From NCBI GenBank assembly GCA_021292165.1, contig CM037878.1, forward strand, positions 11,152,857-11,216,856: 64,000 nt of DNA, in the 5' to 3' direction. This document shows, one piece after another, positions 9,186-19,496 of this stretch. The notes below the pieces were generated by a model. The model was given only the letters and a program-made list of their open reading frames with translations, searched no databases and had not been told where the DNA came from. This stretch comes from Shinisaurus crocodilurus. Taxonomy: Eukaryota; Chordata; Lepidosauria; Squamata; Shinisauridae. Positions within the stretch are counted from its first letter, which is position 1; every line of letters starts with the position of its first letter. The translations under genes and the position numbers were made by a program.

Positions 9186-10540
9186 TGGTACAAAAGCACA
9201 TGATCCAAAAGAATCTCTCCGAACTGGGAGAAAGGGCATCAAAATGGCAAATGTGGTTCAATGTAAGCAAGTGTAAAGTGAGTGATGCATGTTGGGGCGA
9301 AAAATCCCAACTTCAGGTATCAGCTGATGGGATCGCAGCTAGCGGTGACTGACCAAGAAAGAGATCTTGGGGTTGTGGTGGACAGCTCGTTAGACGTGTG
9401 CCATCGAGCCTCGCGCGGGCATAACGGGCCGAAATCGGCCCTACTCACGCCCAAGTGAGGCCTTACCTTTACTCCGCGGCGAGCCGCCCGCGCGGGCCAC
9501 TCCAGTCCCGTCACTTCCGGCACTGGAAATGATGCGACGGGACCCTACGCAGGCGCGCTGGACCCCCGTGCCGCGTACTGCGCCTGCGCAGGGTCCCGTC
9601 GCGTCATTTCCAGTGCCGGCCCGGAAGTGACGCGTCGGGACCGGAGAGGGTGGGTCGAGTGGCGCGGAGAACTGCTCCACGCCGCTCAGAAGATCGAGGC
9701 GGGGGGCCGCCCCCACGGAGAGTCGAGGCGGGGGGGGCAGGTTCGATTATACCGCTAAGCTAACTATGAAAATGTCAACCAAGTGTGCGGCTGCTGTGAA
9801 AAAGGCAAACGCCATGTTAGGCATAATTAGGAAAGGAACTGAAAATAAAACGGCCAAGATCAGACTGCCCTTATACAATTCTAAAAGTGCGACTGCACTT
9901 AGAATACTGTGCACAGTCCTGGTCACTGCACCTAAAAAAGGACATTGTAGAGTTCTAAAAAGTGCAGACTAAAATTATCAATAGGATGGAGCAACTCCCT
10001 TAAGAGGAAAGGTTACAGCAGCTGGGATCGTTTAGCTTAGAAAGAAGGCAAGTAAGGGGAGACATGATAGAGGTATATAAAATTATGCCTGGTGTGAAAA
10101 AAGTGGCCAGGGAGACATTTTTCTCCCTCTCTCATAATACTAGAACCCAACAGGGTCATCCCATGAAGCTGATTGGTGGGAGATTCAAGACAGATAAAAG
10201 GAAATGCTCCTTCACACAGCACATAAACTATGGAATTTACTTCCACAGGATGTGGTGATGGCCACCAATTTGGATGGCTTTAAAAGGGGATTGGACAAAT
10301 TCATGGAGGAGAAGGCCATCGGTGGCTACTAGTCCTGATTGGCTTTGTGCTTCCTCCAGTATCAGAGGCAGTATGCTTATGTGCACCAGTTGCTGGGGAA
10401 CATGGGTGGGAGGGTGCTGTGGCACTCGTGTCCTGTTTGTGGGATCCCGTGGGCAGCTGGCTGGCCACTGTGTGAACAGAATGCTGGACTAGATGGACCT
10501 TTGGTCTGATCCAGCAGGGCTCTTCTTATGTTCTTACAAT
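9186..10540 (+). mobile_element. CR1-like LINE ORF2 end and 3' UTR with a GC-rich insertion
   Basis: Pieces 9186-9388 and about 9758-10540 read as CR1 ORF2 C-terminus: WQMWFN.SKCKV..VGAKNP, VTDQERDLGVVVDSS, KCAAAVKKANAMLGIIRKGT, VRGDMIEVYKIMPGV, then a 3' UTR ending gatccagcagggctcttctt. Stops and small shifts break the frame. The 3' UTR type recurs at 44258-44560 (minus), 58470-58690 (minus) and 60243-60450. Confidence 0.85.
9389..9757. mobile_element. GC-rich CpG-dense insertion in the CR1
   Basis: About 370 bp of very CpG-rich DNA interrupts the CR1 exactly where copy 5320-7160 is continuous. It contains inverted blocks: tcacttccggcactggaaat (9501 on) and, on the other side, tttccagtgccggcccggaa then gtgacgcg. 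Related DNA is at 37372-37622. A TSD cannot be defined with confidence, so the mobile class is open. Confidence 0.6.
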
Positions 10541-10544
10541 CCTC

Positions 10545-10613
10545 CTGAGCTGGTTGGGGAATGCTGGGAGTTGTAGGACATTTTTCTGTCTAAACATGCA
10601 TAGGATTGCGCAC
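10545..10613. mobile_element. Partial TTAA-type foldback, right half
   Basis: It contains aatgctgggagttgtaggac, tttttctgtctaaacatgca and taggattgcgc, as in the arms of 46174-46309. The left arm and the TTAA are missing. Confidence 0.5.
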
Positions 10614-10827
10614 TAGGATGAAAATGTTCCCTCAAAATTAGGCAGAGAGACAGTCCCCACTGCCTTTCCCAGAGCAGTTATGTAGCCCTGACTGCCTCCA
10701 GGCAAACCCAAGCGTCAGAGTTTCCTCCTGCACCACACACACCTCCTCCACACAGGTGTAAACAAGATAATCCCAGCTGGAGGTGGAGAATCCTATGCAA
10801 ATGTAGCTTCTTCTGAAGACTCTAGAG

Positions 10828-10962
10828 CAGTGTTCTCCAACCTTGGGTCCCCAGATGTTTTTGGCCTACAACTCCCAGCATGCCCCAGCCAGCTATGCTG
10901 GCTGGGGCATGCTGGGAGTTGTAGGCCAAGAACATCAGGGGACCCAAGGTTGGAGAACACTG
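10828..10962. mobile_element. Family-A foldback hAT MITE, full length
   Basis: 135 bp, a nearly perfect palindrome; TSDs CTCTAGAG (10820-10827) and CTCTAGAC (10963-10970). It lies in P450 intron 1. Confidence 0.9.
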
Positions 10963-11035
10963 CTCTAGACGCCTCAGAGTCTCCCATGCAAATGGGGCCC
11001 AAGCACTCTATTCAAGATCAAAGAGTCACCTCTCC

Positions 11036-11425
11036 ATCTAGCCCAGATGAAGTTCATCCTGATTGGCCAAAGGCAGCCAAGCTACAGAAAGTGGGCGGAT
11101 ATATACTGCTTGCCGTGGCTTTTGGGTTGTTGTTGTCTGCACACTTTCACGGGAGGAGGGCTTTTGCTGAGGCAAGCCCTGAAGTAGACAAAAAAACCCA
11201 GGTAAAGGAGTAAAGCCTGGGTAGTTATATAGTAAAGGAACTAGTTTTTGTTTGTTTTGTAGCTCTGCTGTGTATGTACCAAAGTGTCTCCCCACCTTTC
11301 TCCCTCTTCCCTCATTCCCCACCTTTTATTGTAATCTGTTTACCTTGAATAAACTTTCCCGGTTTTACCCCACACGTGTGTGTGTGTGGTTCCTCTGTAG
11401 TTCAGTGCTAAATCCAGTGTATAGA
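11036..11425 (+). mobile_element. LTR-like block, copy 1
   Basis: It shares ordered blocks with 19497-20075: gaagttcatcctgattggcc, agctacagaaag, tgtaccaaagtgtctc, a (c)ttgaataaact polyadenylation-type AATAAA, and ggttttaccccacac. The layout, with a TATA-like gatatatactgc near 11098 and an AATAAA about 250 bp later, resembles a retroviral or ERV LTR. Exact ends were not found. Confidence 0.5.
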
Positions 11426-11939
11426 CCCAGGGCAAGGCCCTTTAGAGAATCCAGTCAAGACGGCAGAGCTAAGGCTGGCAGTTTTGCACCTTTGATCTCT
11501 GGTCTTGAGAAAAGGACAGGTTGGCAGTCCTTCACACAAACGTTAGGGGGCCAGCTGCCAGACGTCTCACTGGCACTCGCTTCCTTGCTCATGGGTCTCA
11601 CCGGTACAGTGCTGCCACCGCCGCTTGGCCAGCCAGCATGTGAGGGAGACTGGTGTCTGCACCTCCCCCTGCTGGTCACGCGTGGGATTACCTGGAGGCA
11701 GTGGCAGCTCTGTAATGGGTTGGGGGCCCATTAAAGTCCAACGGCCAGCCTGCAAATGTGCAGGTGCCTCGATTTCCTCCTGGTCAATACTTTGGCATTT
11801 ACAAGTTAGCATCACCCACAGCGCAATCCTATGCATATTTACTCAGAAGAAAGTGCCACTGTTGTGCTCCATGGCGCATGCCCTCAGGTAAGGGTGCAGC
11901 CCCAACGAAGTTGATTTGCAGTTGTTTCAAGATGCAGTC

Positions 11940-12090
11940 AAAAGTATTTCTTCACACAAGGGATAATTCACTTCTGGGCTGGCATTCATTACCACCAGCT
12001 TAGATTTCTTTAAAAGAGGATTATACAAATTCATGAAGGATAAATCTATCAACAGCTATAAACCCTGAGAGCAATATGCCTCATTTTGGT
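11940..12090 (+). mobile_element. CR1-type ORF2 C-terminal remnant
   Basis: The blocks ttcttcacacaagg, taccaccagcttagatttct, then ttaaaagaggattatacaaa and ttcatgaagg correspond to the CR1 3' coding end seen at 10200-10310. It is strongly decayed. Confidence 0.5.
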
Positions 12091-12474
12091 GTCCAAAGAT
12101 AACATCTGGTGTCAGAGATACACTATGCGAAAGCAACAGCGCGCCAATATCCTCTCCGGGGGTATTTAAGTCCAGTATCCGGTTCCAACCGGATACTGGA
12201 GTTTGCTCTGATCCAGAAAGGCAGTTCTGATCTTCAATAGTAGTTTTTTTTCCCAGTGAAAGAGTTTTTATATTTAATACCATTTCAACCTTGGCAGTCA
12301 ACTCTGTTCTGTGGCACGTGGAACATGTCAAGATGAGGTGCAACCTGAAAGCACCAGAGCACCTGGTCCAGGCTAATTTGAATGTCTCTCTTAAGATTCG
12401 ATGACCACAATTCACACAATTGCGGTGTGGTTATCAAGCTGTGGTGGCTTGTTAAACCCGCTGTGCATGCCGAT

Positions 12475-12710
12475 CGCATGCCAGCCGGATTTCCCTAATT
12501 ACCCTCGTTGGCACAGCTTGCCATGCCATACGAACCTGGGCGGCATGGCTTTTTTGAGGGGGCAGCAACCCGTAAATAACCCATGGCCTGTTGCTGGGTT
12601 ATTTGAGGGTTGCTGCCTGCCAAACAATCTATGCCCCCCCCCCCCGGTTTGGATGCCATGGCAAGCTGCACCAGCAAGGGTAATTAGGGAGATGATCTGG
12701 CCAGTATGTA
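12475..12710. mobile_element. Foldback MITE (family B type)
   Basis: A long imperfect palindrome: ccctaattaccctcgttggc and cagcttgccatgcc on the left pair with ccatggcaagctg and aagggtaattaggg on the right. The centre is caacccgtaaataacccatg against gggttatttgagggttgctg. The TIR ends and TSD are not clear. Confidence 0.6.
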
Positions 12711-12929
12711 CGGCGGGGAAAATACACCGCAGTGGCTTATTTCCCTTACTGCAATCATGCAAACTGATCCTATGACTTCAGCATCAACCAGCACTTTTTT
12801 CTTTCCTTTCTTCTCTCTAGGGATATGCAAGGAATCCTTTTGGGGGGGTGACAATTAGTGGTGGGTGATCCATCACCCTACTCATGGGCATGCTGGGAGA
12901 CGCTCGCCAGACGTCTGGGTTCCCTACTC

Positions 12930-13060
12930 CGGAGCGCTTTTAACGTAGAAAATGGTGTAAGATACATTAAATGTGGCCACGATTTGTGTAACTTGCACAA
13001 ATTGTGGCCTTTTTTTAAACATATCTTATGCCATTTTCTACGTTAAAAGTGCTCTGGAGG
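12930..13060. mobile_element. Palindromic MITE-like element
   Basis: The left arm ggagcgcttttaacgtagaa aatggtgtaagata is mirrored by tatcttatgccattttctac gttaaaagtgctcc. The inner part also folds (gtggccacgatttgtg against cacaaattgtggcc). It would form a long hairpin. The class is unknown. Confidence 0.65.
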
Positions 13061-13904
13061 GAGGGAACCCGGAAGTTGCTTCCCTGGCTTGCTCTGGAGA
13101 ACGTGAGTTGAGCCGGGGAAGCAGGTAAGTTGAGCCCAGCGAGTTTGCTGGGCTTCTACCACCCCCACCCCCGAACGAGCTACACACACATCCCTAGAGA
13201 CAATCTGATTCCGTTCCATTTCCCCCATGCTGCTGCCGACTCGATCTGACGTGAGTGGAGCCAGCATGCAGATTTCTGCTTTTAAAATGGGCCGCAATTT
13301 GCACAAGTCAATTTCTTTAAAAAAAAAAAAAAGCTCAGCAAATTTGCATAAATTGCAGAGCCCGAAATTTGCGCATGTCTCAAAGTTGAGGAAATTCAAG
13401 TCAGGGGGCTGACCTGACTCGAGCTGGCTGCCCCACCACCAAGAACTACCTCATTGCTAAAAACAACAACCCACCGGCAGCATGATCATAAACAAGTGAA
13501 CACAATAAATGGTATTTGTTGGAACAAATACATTACTGAAAGAAATCAGGTATTGTACGTATAATATTGGTGAGAAGAACGAGGTGGGAGGGAAGAGACT
13601 AAAAAAAACACAACCCCGTTTTCAGAAACCACTGGGAGCTGAAATATAATAACTGAAAATAATACTTTAAAATGTCTTTATTGTAACCCTTGAAAACTGA
13701 AGAGCCAATGCCGAACTAGACGAAATTGACAATAACAAGTTCTTTGTGAAGTAGGGAATATGGGGAGCTAAGGGTGAGGCAGGTAGTGAGAGAGTGAAAC
13801 TGACAAGGATATTTACCAAGGGGATATGTTATGCCCAGGGTTTCATAAAGGGCTTGCGAATGTGATAAAATATTAAAAACAGTGCAAATCCATCTACGCA
13901 AATC

Positions 13905-14206
13905 ACTGGTGGGCACCCGGGCACGCGTGGCAAAAGCGGCAAGGGTTTTTTGCTGCTCTTGCCAAGCGAGTCGCTAGCCAATTCCCAGTACCCATGATGG
14001 GGTCAGTCACCCAGATTTGGATGACACAACAACCCATCGTGGGTACAACAACCCCTACAACAACCCATGGGTTGTCAGGGTGGCTTGTTGTCATCAAACG
14101 AGCCACCTTATGGAAATCCGTCTAGGTTCTTACGACACGACAAACCATCGTGGGTGGGTAGCAACCCATGATGGGTTCTTGTGTCATGTAAACCCAGGCA
14201 AAGAGT
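13905..14206. mobile_element. Family-B foldback element
   Basis: Blocks of gacacaacaacccatcgtgg and acaacccatgggttgtcagg, with gtgtcatgtaaacccaggc at one side. The outer part (cttgccaagcgagtcgctag) is found inverted at 35262-35350, showing that both are copies of one element. Confidence 0.6.
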
Positions 14207-14423
14207 TAACGTTGCAGCCATTATGAGGAAAGCTGTGGCCGCACAGTAGCTACCACTAAAGAACAATTTGACAACCAAGTCCTTAGCATATACAAACCCC
14301 TCGAGTGTACACAGAGTGACCGTATCACTTACCAAATAAACTACCAAATAACTGGTCTTAACTGTCACCCCTCCAGTCCCAATGATACTCAGTCAACCGA
14401 TTAAGCTGTTGGAAAAGAAATAC

Positions 14424-14603
14424 CTCAGTCAGGAGTTCACGACTTAGCCGGAAAAACTTCCGTCGCCATAAGCTGCCAATAAAAGGTAGAGGAGTTGGTC
14501 CAGGAGGCCACTGCTTTCTTCTGCCCTGCAGCTTTATGAACTGGACGATCAGAAAGCACAGAACAAGCAGAATGAAAACAGAACTCAGGGCCAGAATTCC
14601 CAT
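14424..14603 (-). CDS. CYP2 exon 1 (start codon to first donor)
   Basis: ATG at 14603-14601 opens a 60-residue exon ending CTGACTGAG|GTATTT. Residues 5-23 (ALSSVFILLVLCFLIVQFI) form the ER signal anchor. QGRRKQWPPGPTPLPFIGSL follows: basic stop-transfer residues, then the proline-rich PPGP hinge that orients the catalytic domain. The frame is open further upstream, but this Met puts the anchor at the usual distance. No clear TATA box was recognised upstream. Confidence 0.92.
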
Positions 14604-15139
14604 GCTGTGTTCTAGTAAAAGGATGCTCTGTGCCGGGGTGGTGTCGCCAAAGCATTTTGTTGTTCTACTAGTTCTTTCTCGTAGGGGTGATTCCATCCGG
14701 CACACCTTTTTTCCCCACCGGCCCTGCCTCTTGCAAATGCTCTCTCCTCGCCCCACATCTGACTGCTTGAAGCATTTTCTAGGTTGAAGCATATTCAGTA
14801 AATTGAATTATGTAAATGCATAAATGTAAATCCATAACCCACTGAATAATTCCTCACACACAGGCATGGCTTAGGTCAAAAACTACAGCTCACACACAGC
14901 TGTATTTACTTTAAATGTTCCATTGGCCGGATGCATCAAGTGCGGTCGAGCCTGTGGCACAAAAAGGCAAAATCAGTTGCCTAGAAAGGGTGTGGCTTGC
15001 AGGCCCTGGCCTGTTTGTTTGTTTTTTTGTTTATAAACATTTTTTATATCCCACCTTTCCATAAATCATGCCCTCCCAGTCAGCCAACAACAATACTAAA
15101 TTCAAAGGTCAATAAAGTAATCCACAACTATTAATTTTG

Positions 15140-15600
15140 TTTATTTAGGGAGCAATCCTACGGCCCCTAGACAGTATCTAGGGTGCCATGGGATACCTTG
15201 GATTCCCGGATCCAAAGTTGGGAGACAGAGCTCTGGCCTCGGTGCTGGGGAACCGTGTTCCAATACCACTCTGCCCCTCCCAGCCAGCGTGGAAAGAACC
15301 AGGCCAGCTGCCTCTCCGAGGTCAGGAAATTGACCTCAGAGAGGGGGATTAGGGGGCATTTGGGGGGAGGGGAGGGGGCTGGGGCTGCCAGGATATGAGC
15401 TATCCTGATGGTGCTCCAACCTCCTTCCCTCCCCCTCCAAAACTCCTCCGCCAGGCAGCCGAAATCGGCCATCTAGCTACAATGCAGAGTGGGAGGGGTG
15501 GCAGAGGTGGAGAATGCTTCCCACGCTCCTCCCGCTCTGCTCTGGATGCTCATAAAGCCTCCAAGTTCTGAGAAGTATCGAGGGTGCAATCGATAAGATT
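15140..15600. repeat. Unclassified repeat G, copy 1
   Basis: It starts gagcaatcctacggccccta and shares long ordered blocks with a copy at 26595-28145 (ggagacagagctctg, tgcctctccgaggtcaggaa, ccgaaatcggccatctagct). The shorter 16978-17130 palindrome shares its start. No coding capacity was found. Confidence 0.6.
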
Positions 15601-16084
15601 GTGCCCTGACTGTACTTTTACTCTGCCCAATAACCAAAGTGCCCTGGGTGGTGTACAATACATTAAAAACATACAGTACAAATACTAAAACAAAGCAAAA
15701 AAAAAAATAAAAACAGCACAGAATAAAACCAAGATAAAGCCAGCAGCAAAGAATAAAACTGTGGAGAAAGCCTGAACACGCATACACAACCACACACAAC
15801 TTCCCCGTAGCAACCGCACGTAACTTTCCCTGACAACCCCATGTCTGCATAATCCCTCCCCGGGGGTGGGGTGGGGGATGGGAGATGGGCCGGAGATGTA
15901 GGATCGGCCAGACATGTATCCCGCATATCTTCAATGGGGCACATCAGCCCAAATCCACAACGGAGAAGGATGGACCATCAAGAAGTGCAGGGCAGTCTCA
16001 AAGAGCTGCAAAGTGTTCCATACCTCCAAAGGCACCACCTTTTCCTGGGCAGGAATAAGCCCACCTGATCAGCAAGGGGCGGGA

Positions 16085-16561
16085 AGGAGGGAGGAAGGGG
16101 TAGAAAACCCCTCTACCCAACCGTCACGGGTCGTCGGGAACACGGGTGCGCAAACAACATCCACGTCCAGCTTTGGCTGGGTCAAGCAGTTCTCTTCCCT
16201 GGGCCAGGCGGACTCGGAGTCGGGCTGGAAACCCGTAGAGAAACGGCGTAGAGTCTCAGATCTAAGGTAACTCGTTGCCGCAGTACGCTAGCCTGGGAAC
16301 CCGTTTATTCATAAAATCTAAATCTGAGCTCACGCTCAGGTCTTGTTGATGGTATAGTAGTCCTAGAAGTCTATTAGTTCCGCTCCATTTAACCTATCGT
16401 AAATAAACGTCTATTCTTGTTATAGATAGACTCCTGTGCTTCCTTTAAGTCGCGTACGAGTTCTAGTCAATTACACTTGCTCTGACAGGCTATATCTCAG
16501 TGCCGGTTAACCCGTTAAGTGCCGAACTCACGCAGAAGACCCAGTTGCTGGTCTTCCACAA
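16085..16561 (+). mobile_element. Candidate LTR remnant
   Basis: It contains aaataaacgtctattcttgt and closes with cgcagaagacccagttgctg then gtcttccaca. The closing block is almost the same as the 3' end of the solo LTRs at 24432 and 32934. The 5' end was not located. Confidence 0.5.
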
Positions 16562-16692
16562 AAACCATTACAACCAACATCATAAAACCAGATTAAAACC
16601 AGCGGTATAATAGAGTACTAAAAGCAGTTCTTAAAATGCCTGGGAGAATAAAAAGGTCTGGTGCTGAAAAGACCAGAAGGTAGGCACCAGGC

Positions 16693-16696
<4 letters not shown>

Positions 16697-16725
<29 letters not shown>
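16697..16725 (+). repeat. (CT)n microsatellite
   Basis: A continuous run of ct dinucleotides. Confidence 0.95.
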
Positions 16726-16727
<2 letters not shown>

Positions 16728-16977
16728 AACGGGGTGCCACCACTGAAAACGCCCTCTCACTTGACCTGTTTTGCCTCATTTGCGGGGGGGAGGTGGGAAC
16801 CTGGAGGAGGGCCTCAGATGATGGTCTTTAAGTCCAGGTAGGTAAATTAATAAAAGATAACAGCAAAAATATCAAATTCACAAATACAACAAAGAAACAA
16901 GCAGGGTTAAAACATAACAAAAGAGTGGAGAAAATCTTAACATGAATAGTAGTGAGAATATAAGACAAATAGTCTTA

Positions 16978-17130
16978 GACAGCAATCCTATGGTCCCTGG
17001 GAAAGAATCCCAGGGACCATAGGATATTGCGGAGTTCCCCCATAGACGCCGCTATGACCTCAGAGGGGGGGATCCGAATGGGATTGTCCCCCACCCCCAC
17101 GCCTCCAAGCCCTCGCAGCCACCATGGAAA
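16978..17130. repeat. Palindromic start of repeat G
   Basis: The block agcaatcctatggtccctgg is followed within a few bases by its inverted copy cagggaccataggatattgc. A body with gacctcagagggggg follows, as in repeat G. Confidence 0.55.
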
Positions 17131-17149
17131 GACCTCAGGTTTTTTTCTA

Positions 17150-18045
17150 TGAATGTTCAGTACTAATGAGATAATTAAGACTGTGAGTCCTAATTTATGT
17201 GACAGAAGATAATAATCAATATTCATTGTGGTCACAGACCCATAAAAACAGTACAAACAGAGCATTAAAAAGATATAATCATTAAATCATACACGTGTTT
17301 AAAAATACAATCTAAAAACATTAAAAAGTTACAATGGAGGTGAAAGAATAATCTTGCGAGACCTTATTACAGGAGGGGGGGGAAGGAACTTTGCCACTAA
17401 ATCTTTCGTTGACTGATTTACGTCAGCCAAAAAACATGCCAAATACGGTACCATTTCAGTGACCTTCGCGGGCATTTGCTCATAATAAGGCTAAGTAGTC
17501 TATGGCGTCCTTCACTGTGAAGACTTCATTAAAAAAAAAAAAACATGTCCCAAGGATTTGACTACTTCATCACCACAAGGACAAAGTTGATCTTCATATA
17601 GGACACCCTGATATCGCCCTTCCAAAACTGCAGAGAGCGGGCAATTAAATCTGGCCCTGGAAAAAAGATGGCGATATCAGGAGCAGTCAAATTAGACCAG
17701 TGTTCTCAAACCTTGGGCCCCCAGATGTTTTTGGCCTACAACCTTGGCCCCCCAGATGTTGTAGGCCAAAAACATCTGGGGGCCCAAGGTTGGAGAACAC
17801 TGAATTAGACGGAAGGTAATATTCGCTATGCGGTAATCTCATCATAGATAAGAAACTGTGATTCATCATAGATAGAAACTTTGTGATTTCGGAAGGATGT
17901 AGCTTTTTAACATCTAGAAATTCACCAGGCCAGTGTCCCTGTCAGCAGAACAGCCTATTCCAGAAGCTGAATAGGAAACCTGGTACTTCAATAATCATTT
18001 TAGACTATCAGGACTAGAAATCTTTGCTAATAAGAAACGTTTAGG
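17150..18045 (-). mobile_element. LINE ORF2 C-terminal remnant
   Basis: Read on the minus strand it gives a decayed CGDEVVKSLGHVFF stretch with a C-rich motif before it, like the CxCG...E...H tail of several non-LTR retrotransposons. It is broken by stops and by the MITE at 17698-17802. The clade is unresolved; it could be the family of 29150-32690. Confidence 0.45.
17698..17802. mobile_element. Family-A foldback hAT MITE, shortened
   Basis: 105 bp; perfect 8-bp TSD AATTAGAC at 17690-17697 and 17803-17810. The centre of the palindrome is deleted and replaced by a second ccttggccccccagatgttg block. Confidence 0.9.
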
Positions 18046-18048
18046 AAA

Positions 18049-18173
18049 TTCATAGATCATAGAGTTGGAAGGGGCCTACAAGGCCATCAACCCCCTGGAA
18101 ACTAGAGGAGGGGGTCTCCCATCCAAGTAATCACCAGGCCTGACCCTGCTTAGCTTTCCACGCTCAGACAAGC
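18049..18173 (-). mobile_element. 5S rRNA-derived SINE with CR1-like tail, internally deleted
   Basis: Minus-strand order: 5S-like aagctaagcagggtcaggcc tggtgattacttggatggga, then the CR1-like tail ccttgtaggccccttccaac tctatgatc. A part between head and tail is missing. Confidence 0.75.
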
Positions 18174-18249
18174 TTAAAAAGTTTCTTAAGAACGTTTTAA
18201 TTAATATTATGTTTTAACCAGCTTACGTATTTGTGTGAAATGCATACTG

Positions 18250-18370
18250 CAGTGTTCTCCAACCTTGGGTCCCCAGATGTTTTTGGCCTACAACTCCCAG
18301 CATGCCCCAGCCAGCGTAGCTGGGAGTTGTAGGCCAAAAACATCTGGGGACCCAAGGTTGGAGAACACTG
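18250..18370. mobile_element. Family-A foldback hAT MITE without TSD
   Basis: Both ends are intact (CAGTGTTCTCC, GGAGAACACTG), but the 8-bp flanks GCATACTG and TCCTAGCA do not match. Confidence 0.85.
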
Positions 18371-18626
18371 TCCTAGCAGATGAAAACTCCCTGAACAGGT
18401 CTGTTGATATGGATCTACACAGCAGCCTGCAATTTTGGACTCCCCCCCCCGGGGGGGGCCTATGGGGACTTGTCATGATGAGCGCCTGCACTTCAAAGCT
18501 GACCACTACACCGCTGATGAGAACATAAGACCTGCCTTTCTGGATCGAAACAAAGGCCCCATCCAGTCTTGCTTTCTGTTTCCAACACGGCACGCAGCCA
18601 CATGCCGCTGGGAGATCGCAAGCAAG

Positions 18627-18806
18627 ATTTCATAGATTTCATAGATCATAGAGTTGGAAGGGGCCTACAAAGGCCATCGAGTCCAACCCCCTGCTCAATG
18701 CAGGAAACTAGGGGAGGGGGTCTCCCATCCAAGTAATCACCAGGCCTAACCCTGCTTAGCTTTCCACGCTCAGACAAGCTGAGCCAGCATGAGCCACAGG
18801 CCTCGG
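18627..18806 (-). mobile_element. 5S rRNA-derived SINE with CR1-like tail, near full length
   Basis: Minus-strand order: ggctcatgctggctcagctt, gtctgagcgtggaaagctaa gcagggt (5S-derived), the cttggatgggagacc box, then cctgcattgagcagggggtt ggactcgatggcc and an (atagatttc)-type tail at 18627. About 180 bp. Confidence 0.8.
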
Positions 18807-19327
18807 ATCTCCTCCGAAAAGAACCGCACCGGCTGCTCCCTTGAGGTTGCAAAAGTGGCCTCCTCCTCTCCTCTTCCCCTCCCCCTCCAATGCAAAATGC
18901 CTAGAGAAATTTATTTTATGAGGTGTTTAATAAATGAATGAATGAATGAATAGCTAAATAAATAAAATTCCTCCAGAACATGACTGGGGAATGAAGAGAT
19001 AAGCCTCCCCTCGCGCTGCGCTATATACAAAGAAAGAATCAACACACATACCTGTAATTAATTTATCCACCCCTTTAAAAAACACACACACACAAAAAAA
19101 AACACACCAACCCCCAAGATAAGCGTAACATAGCCCCTCAGCCGGCAAGCCCTTCAGCCCCTCAGTAATATAGGATTGTGCCCTTTATGGCCTGTAAACT
19201 ACCCATAATCTAATTTACATGGATTATTGGAAGCAATTTTTGTCATGAGGAAAGCAAGGGACTTGGTATACTAAAATATGCTGCAAGCAGGATTAGTAGT
19301 TGTGAAGGAAGGAGCCTTTGGGGGTTC

Positions 19328-19329
<2 letters not shown>

Positions 19330-19362
<33 letters not shown>
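19330..19362 (+). repeat. (CA)n microsatellite
   Basis: A continuous ca run. Confidence 0.95.
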
Positions 19363-19363
<1 letters not shown>

Positions 19364-19496
19364 CCTCATGTGTGAACCGGCTGGGTGGGGTGGGGTCGGG
19401 TGTGCATAGTTCCTATGGATGGCACCTGGAAGTCCGGAAAAGCCGGTCTAGTCAGTGACCCGGCTTTTAGATGTAAATGTCATGAGTCCCCCTCCC

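Larger units (their letters stand above)
7813..14423 (-). other. CYP2 intron 1
   Basis: The intron is 6.6 kb and filled with repeats: an unclassified repeat (8140-8500), a family-A MITE (8802), a CR1 with a GC-rich insertion (9186-10540), another MITE (10828), an LTR-like block (11036-11425) and foldbacks near 12.5, 13.0 and 14.0 kb. Stretches 7813-8130, 8940-9180, 11430-11930 and 13070-13890 show nothing I can assign. Confidence 0.75.
535..14603 (-). other. Cytochrome P450 family 2 gene, 5' part (exons 1-5)
   Basis: Five exons on the minus strand splice into 831 bp (277 codons) without a stop: 14603-14424, 7812-7650, 4958-4809, 2884-2724 and 711-535. The lengths of exons 2-5 (163, 150, 161, 177 bp) are the classic CYP2 pattern, and every junction has GT/AG with matching phase. 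Family 2 P450s are ER-anchored haem monooxygenases that use NADPH-P450 reductase to oxidise xenobiotics, fatty acids or steroids. Exons 6-9 (I-helix, ExxR, haem cysteine) lie left of base 1, so it cannot be decided here whether the gene is intact. The subfamily is not resolved; 2J, 2K and 2W types are candidates, and no substrate can be inferred. The gene is tandem to and downstream of CAPN10. Confidence 0.9.
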
